Source: Streptomyces sp. 135
Lineage (GTDB): Bacteria > Actinomycetota > Actinomycetes > Streptomycetales > Streptomycetaceae
Length of the DNA stretch: 64,000 nucleotides
Reading direction: 5' to 3'
Assembly: GCF_020026305.1 (NCBI RefSeq)
Contig: NZ_CP075691.1
Location: forward strand, 3,038,001 to 3,102,000
Shown here: positions 60,748 to 64,000 of the stretch, piece after piece
Position numbering within the stretch: the stretch's first letter is position 1
Layout of the letters: each line of letters opens with the position of its first letter
Notes under the pieces: model-generated
Seen by the model: only the letters and a program-made list of their open reading frames with translations
Told to the model about the DNA's origin: nothing
Databases searched by the model: none
Made by a program: the position numbers and the translations under genes

Positions 60748-61155
60748 TCAGCAGAGGATCCAGCCCGAACTGACCCCACGCCCGGAGACCGTCCCCGTCA
60801 CGCGCACGCACCGGTGGCCCGCGTGGACCGTCACCGGGCCCGCGCGGCGGGTGTAGCGCCCCTTGTCGCGCACGGGGCGGCCACCGCGCGCCTGGACGCT
60901 GACGGACATGGTCTTGCGGGCCCCGGGGCGCTTGGCGACGGTCACGGCACAGACGTAACCGCGGGTCTTGAAGACCTCGACCCGGCCCGTGCTGAAGGGC
61001 AGCGTGCGCACCTTGTGCCCGACGCACGGGCCCGCGAGGGCGTGGGCGGCGCCGACGCCGGGGCCCGCGAGGGCGAGCAGGACGGAGGCGGCGAGCCCGG
61101 CGGCGCCGAGCGTCAGCCGCCGTCGTATCCGGCCACGGCCGCGACCACTGCTCAC
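60748..61155 (-). CDS. Small secreted protein with four cysteines
   Basis: A 135-residue protein from GTG 61155, behind GGGAGGGGA. A signal peptide with an Arg-rich start and hydrophobic core ends near AHA-LAG (about residue 39). The mature part of about 96 residues contains Cys44, Cys69, Cys116 and the terminal Cys135, probably two disulphide bonds, and is very basic. I do not recognise the family. Codon use is normal. Confidence 0.7.
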   Translation of the reverse strand: MSSGRGRGRIRRRLTLGAAGLAASVLLALAGPGVGAAHALAGPCVGHKVRTLPFSTGRVEVFKTRGYVCAVTVAKRPGARKTMSVSVQARGGRPVRDKGRYTRRAGPVTVHAGHRCVRVTGTVSGRGVSSGWILC

Positions 61156-61274
61156 GGAGTCCCCTCCCGCCACTTCGGCATCACGTACTGATGTACGGAC
61201 GCAGCCCACCGCCCCTGTGGTTGCGGGAACCCCCGGCTTTTCTGCGCTCTCCCGTGCGGCGCGCCCCCGCGCGT

Positions 61275-64000
61275 TCAGACCGCCTGCACCGGCTCGCCCA
61301 CGAACGTCCGCCACAGCTCGGCGTACCGCCCGCCTCGCGCGAGCAGTTCCTCGTGCGTGCCGTCCTCCGCGACGCGCCCCTGGTCCATGACGACGACGCG
61401 GTCGGCGCGGGCGGCGGTGGTCAGGCGGTGCGCGACGACCAGCGTGGTGCGCCTGCCCGCGATGCGGTCGGTGGCCTGGTTGACCTGCGCCTCGGTGGCG
61501 AGGTCGAGGGCGGCGGTGGCCTCGTCCAGGAGCAGGATGTCGGGGTCGACCAGTTCGGCGCGGGCCAGCGCGATGAGCTGGCGCTGACCGGCGGAGAGGT
61601 TGCGGCCGCGCTCGGAGACCTCGTGGAGGTAACCGCCGTCCAGGGTGGCGATCATGTCGTGCGCGCCGACCGCGCGGGCGGCGGCCTCGACCTCGGCGTC
61701 CGTGGCGTCGGGCCGCCCGTAGGCGATGGCGTCGCGCACGGTGCCCTCGAACAGGTACGCCTCCTGCGGCACGACCCCGAGGCGGTGGCGGTACGCGGTC
61801 AGGTCCAGGGAGCGCAGATCGGTGCCGTCGACGGTGACCCGCCCGCTCGTGGGGTCGTAGAAGCGGGCGACGAGCTTGACCAGCGTCGACTTGCCGGCGC
61901 CGGTCTCGCCGACGAAGGCGACGGTCTGCCCGGCGGGGATCCGCAGCCGCACGTCGGTGAGGGCCTCCTCCTCGCCGTTGTACGCGAACCGCACGTCTTC
62001 GAAGGCGATCTCGCCGCGCAGCGACAGCACGTCCAGCGGCTCGTCGGCGGCCTTGGTCGACGTCGGCTCCCGGAGCAGCTCCTGGATGCGGCCGAGCGAG
62101 ACGGTGGCCTGCTGGTAGCCGTCGAAGACCTGGGAGAGCTGCTGGACGGGCGCGAAGAACAGGTCGATGTAGAGGAGGTAGGCGACGAGCGCGCCGGTGG
62201 TCAGCGTGCCCGCCTGGACCCGGCCCGCCCCCACGATGAGGACGGCGACGACGGCGACGGACGACAGGAACTGCACGAACGGGAAGTACACGGAGATCAG
62301 CCACTGGCCGCGGATGCGGGCCCGGCGGTAGCTGTCGCTGTTGCGGACGAACCGCTCGGCACCGGAGCGCTCGCGCCGGAAGGCCTGCACGATGCGCAGC
62401 CCGGCGACGGACTCCTGGAGGTCGGCGTTGACGACGGAGACGCGCTCGCGGGCCAGTTCGTACGCCTTCACGCTGGACTTGCGGAAGAAGTACGTGCCGA
62501 CGATCAGCAGCGGCAGGGTCGCGAAGACGACGAGGGCGAGTTCCACGTCGATGACGAGCAGGGCGGCCATGATGCCGAAGAAGGTGACGACGGAGACGAA
62601 GGCGGTGACGAGGCCGGTCTGGAGGAACGTGGACAGCGCGTCCACATCGGTCGTCATCCGGGTCATGATGCGCCCGGTCAGCTCCCGCTCGTAGAAGTCG
62701 AGCCCGAGCCGCTGGAGCTGCGCGAAGATCTTGAGCCGCAGCGAGTACAGGACCCGCTCGCCCGTACGTCCGGTCATCCGCATCTCGCCCGTCTGCGCCA
62801 CCCACTGCACGGCGACGGCGGCGAGCGCGAGCCCTGCGGCCGTCCACACGGCGCCCAGCGCCAGCTGGTTGACGCCCTCGTCGATGCCGTGCCGGATCAG
62901 GACGGGCAGCAGCAGGCCCATGCCCGCGTCGACGGCGACGAGCAGCAGGCTCAGCAGCAGCGGCAGCCCGAAGCCGCCCAGCAGCCTGCGCAGGCCGTAC
63001 GACTCCTCGGGGCGCACGGCACGCGCCTCGTCGATGCCGGGCTTGTCGTCCGCCGGGGGCAGCGCCTCGACCTGGGCGAGCAGCTCGGGCGTGGACGGCA
63101 TCCCGGAGAGCGCCGGGTCCTTGGCGGAGCCGGCCTCGCGGTCGCCGCTCCACAGGGCGGGCGTGATGCCGCGCTCGGCGTCGAACTCGGCGTCCAGCTC
63201 GTCTCGTACGGAGGTGTCCTCGGGCGGGTCCGCCGGGCGGGCGTGGCCGGGCGAGACGCCGCCCAGCTCGTCGGGGTCGGTGAGCAGGCGCCGGTAGAGG
63301 GCGGAGCGCTCCTGAAGTTCCTCGTGGGTGCCGACGTCGGCGAGGCGCCCGTCGTCGAGGACGGCGATGCGGTCGGCGAGGTTCAGGGTGGAGCGGCGGT
63401 GGGCGATGAGCAGGGTGGTGCGGCCCGCCATGACGCCGCGCAGCGCCTCGTGGATCTCGTGCTCCACGCGCGCGTCCACCGCCGACGTCGCGTCGTCGAG
63501 GACGAGCAGGCGGGGGTCGGTGAGGATGGCGCGGGCGAGCGCGATGCGCTGGCGCTGGCCTCCGGAGAGGGAGAGGCCCTGCTCGCCGACCGTGGTGTCG
63601 TACCCGTCGGGCAGTTCGGAGATGAACCGGTCGGCCTGGGCGGCGCGCGCGGCGGCCTCGATCTGCTCCTGGGTGGCGTCGGGATGGCCGTAGGCGATGT
63701 TGGCGCGGACCGTGTCGGAGAAGAGGAAGGAGTCCTCGGGCACCAGCCCGATGGCGGAGCGCAGGGAGTCGAGCGTCAGCTCGCGCACGTCGTGCCCGCC
63801 GATGAGGACGGCGCCGTGTGTCACGTCGTAGAAGCGGGGCAGCAGCAGCGACACGGTCGACTTGCCGCTGCCGGAGGAGCCGACGACGGCGAGGGTCTCG
63901 CCGGGGGTTATCTGGAAGGTCAGCCCGTCGAGGACGGGACGGTCGTCTTCGTACGCGAATCCCACGTCGTCGAACTCGACGGTGGCCGGGGCGTCGGCGG
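61275..64000 (-). CDS. Fused two-module ABC exporter (5' end beyond the window)
   Basis: The frame is open to the right edge, so the N-terminal membrane domain is missing from view. What is visible is NBD1 (Walker A GSSGSGKST, signature LSLSGGQRQR, LLVLDDATSAVD), an acidic linker of about 100 residues, a second six-helix membrane domain and NBD2 (GETGAGKST, NLSAGQRQL, LLLDEATAALD). NBD1 has the degenerate Asp in DDATS where NBD2 has Glu, so ATP hydrolysis may be asymmetric as in many heterodimeric exporters. Both halves of such a heterodimer are thus fused in one chain. Exported substrate unknown; lipids or drugs are usual for this class. Confidence 0.92.
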   Translation of the reverse strand, partial: ADAPATVEFDDVGFAYEDDRPVLDGLTFQITPGETLAVVGSSGSGKSTVSLLLPRFYDVTHGAVLIGGHDVRELTLDSLRSAIGLVPEDSFLFSDTVRANIAYGHPDATQEQIEAAARAAQADRFISELPDGYDTTVGEQGLSLSGGQRQRIALARAILTDPRLLVLDDATSAVDARVEHEIHEALRGVMAGRTTLLIAHRRSTLNLADRIAVLDDGRLADVGTHEELQERSALYRRLLTDPDELGGVSPGHARPADPPEDTSVRDELDAEFDAERGITPALWSGDREAGSAKDPALSGMPSTPELLAQVEALPPADDKPGIDEARAVRPEESYGLRRLLGGFGLPLLLSLLLVAVDAGMGLLLPVLIRHGIDEGVNQLALGAVWTAAGLALAAVAVQWVAQTGEMRMTGRTGERVLYSLRLKIFAQLQRLGLDFYERELTGRIMTRMTTDVDALSTFLQTGLVTAFVSVVTFFGIMAALLVIDVELALVVFATLPLLIVGTYFFRKSSVKAYELARERVSVVNADLQESVAGLRIVQAFRRERSGAERFVRNSDSYRRARIRGQWLISVYFPFVQFLSSVAVVAVLIVGAGRVQAGTLTTGALVAYLLYIDLFFAPVQQLSQVFDGYQQATVSLGRIQELLREPTSTKAADEPLDVLSLRGEIAFEDVRFAYNGEEEALTDVRLRIPAGQTVAFVGETGAGKSTLVKLVARFYDPTSGRVTVDGTDLRSLDLTAYRHRLGVVPQEAYLFEGTVRDAIAYGRPDATDAEVEAAARAVGAHDMIATLDGGYLHEVSERGRNLSAGQRQLIALARAELVDPDILLLDEATAALDLATEAQVNQATDRIAGRRTTLVVAHRLTTAARADRVVVMDQGRVAEDGTHEELLARGGRYAELWRTFVGEPVQAV

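Overview
The window is chromosomal DNA of a high-G+C actinomycete, almost certainly a Streptomyces. Third codon positions are nearly always G or C, GTG starts are common, genes are often coupled by 4-base GTGA/ATGA overlaps, Tat and lipoprotein signals are frequent, and the families present (MocR, S37 peptidase, Cgl0158-type aldolase, CsoR-type copper locus, STAND-TPR protein) are typical of that genus. I see no prophage, CRISPR array or biosynthetic gene cluster. The only mobile-element trace is a short IS110-like remnant near 6.1-6.3 kb.

Layout. 0-3.6 kb: two translationally coupled membrane-type GTPases (minus). 3.9 kb: tRNA-Arg(UCU), followed by a PIN-domain toxin whose antitoxin reading frame is broken, a lipoprotein, and an IS110-like scrap. 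6.5-8.9 kb: a large Orn/Lys/Arg-type decarboxylase. 9.4-13.9 kb: a 7-bp tandem repeat array directly upstream of a TagF-like GT-B protein and a STAND ATPase with TPRs. 13.9-23.2 kb: acyl-CoA synthetase, SCP2-like protein, GT-C membrane glycosyltransferase, Tat-exported beta-galactosidase and a VWA lipoprotein with a frameshifted 3' end. 23.3-26.9 kb: an ABC permease coupled to an unusual single polypeptide joining an extracytoplasmic alpha/beta-hydrolase to a cytoplasmic ABC ATPase. 27-29.8 kb: threonine-synthase-like enzyme and an APC permease. 30.1-38.4 kb: a myo-inositol catabolic cluster (iolC, aldolase, iolB, iolD, mmsA on minus; iolE and an AraC regulator on plus). 38.7-41.8 kb: small MerR-like protein, CsoR-type operator, copZ and copA. 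41.8-42.1 kb: a dense set of inverted repeats. 42.2-45.9 kb: citrate synthase and RecD2 helicase. 46.5-50.9 kb: a three-gene sugar-catabolic operon with a divergent LacI regulator. 50.9-59.1 kb: MocR/LysE pair, frameshifted Uma2 protein, TIM-barrel isomerase, EamA exporter/LysR pair, frameshifted GH3 enzyme and a lipoprotein. 59.2-64 kb: secreted S37 peptidase, small secreted protein and a fused two-module ABC exporter running off the right edge.

How they work together. The iol genes together cover inosose dehydration, ring opening, isomerisation, phosphorylation, aldol cleavage and malonate-semialdehyde oxidation; inositol dehydrogenase and a transporter are not in the window. copZ/copA form a copper chaperone-exporter pair behind a palindromic CsoR-type site. 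The 46-50 kb operon resembles keto-sugar or cyclitol catabolism with unknown substrate.

A recurring oddity is that four genes (antitoxin, VWA lipoprotein, Uma2, GH3) each need one or two single-base corrections to read through, mostly at or near short G/C runs. A fifth gene (EamA exporter) has a suspicious 3' extension beginning at a G run. This looks more like sequencing indels than independent decay, so those disruptions should be verified before biological use.
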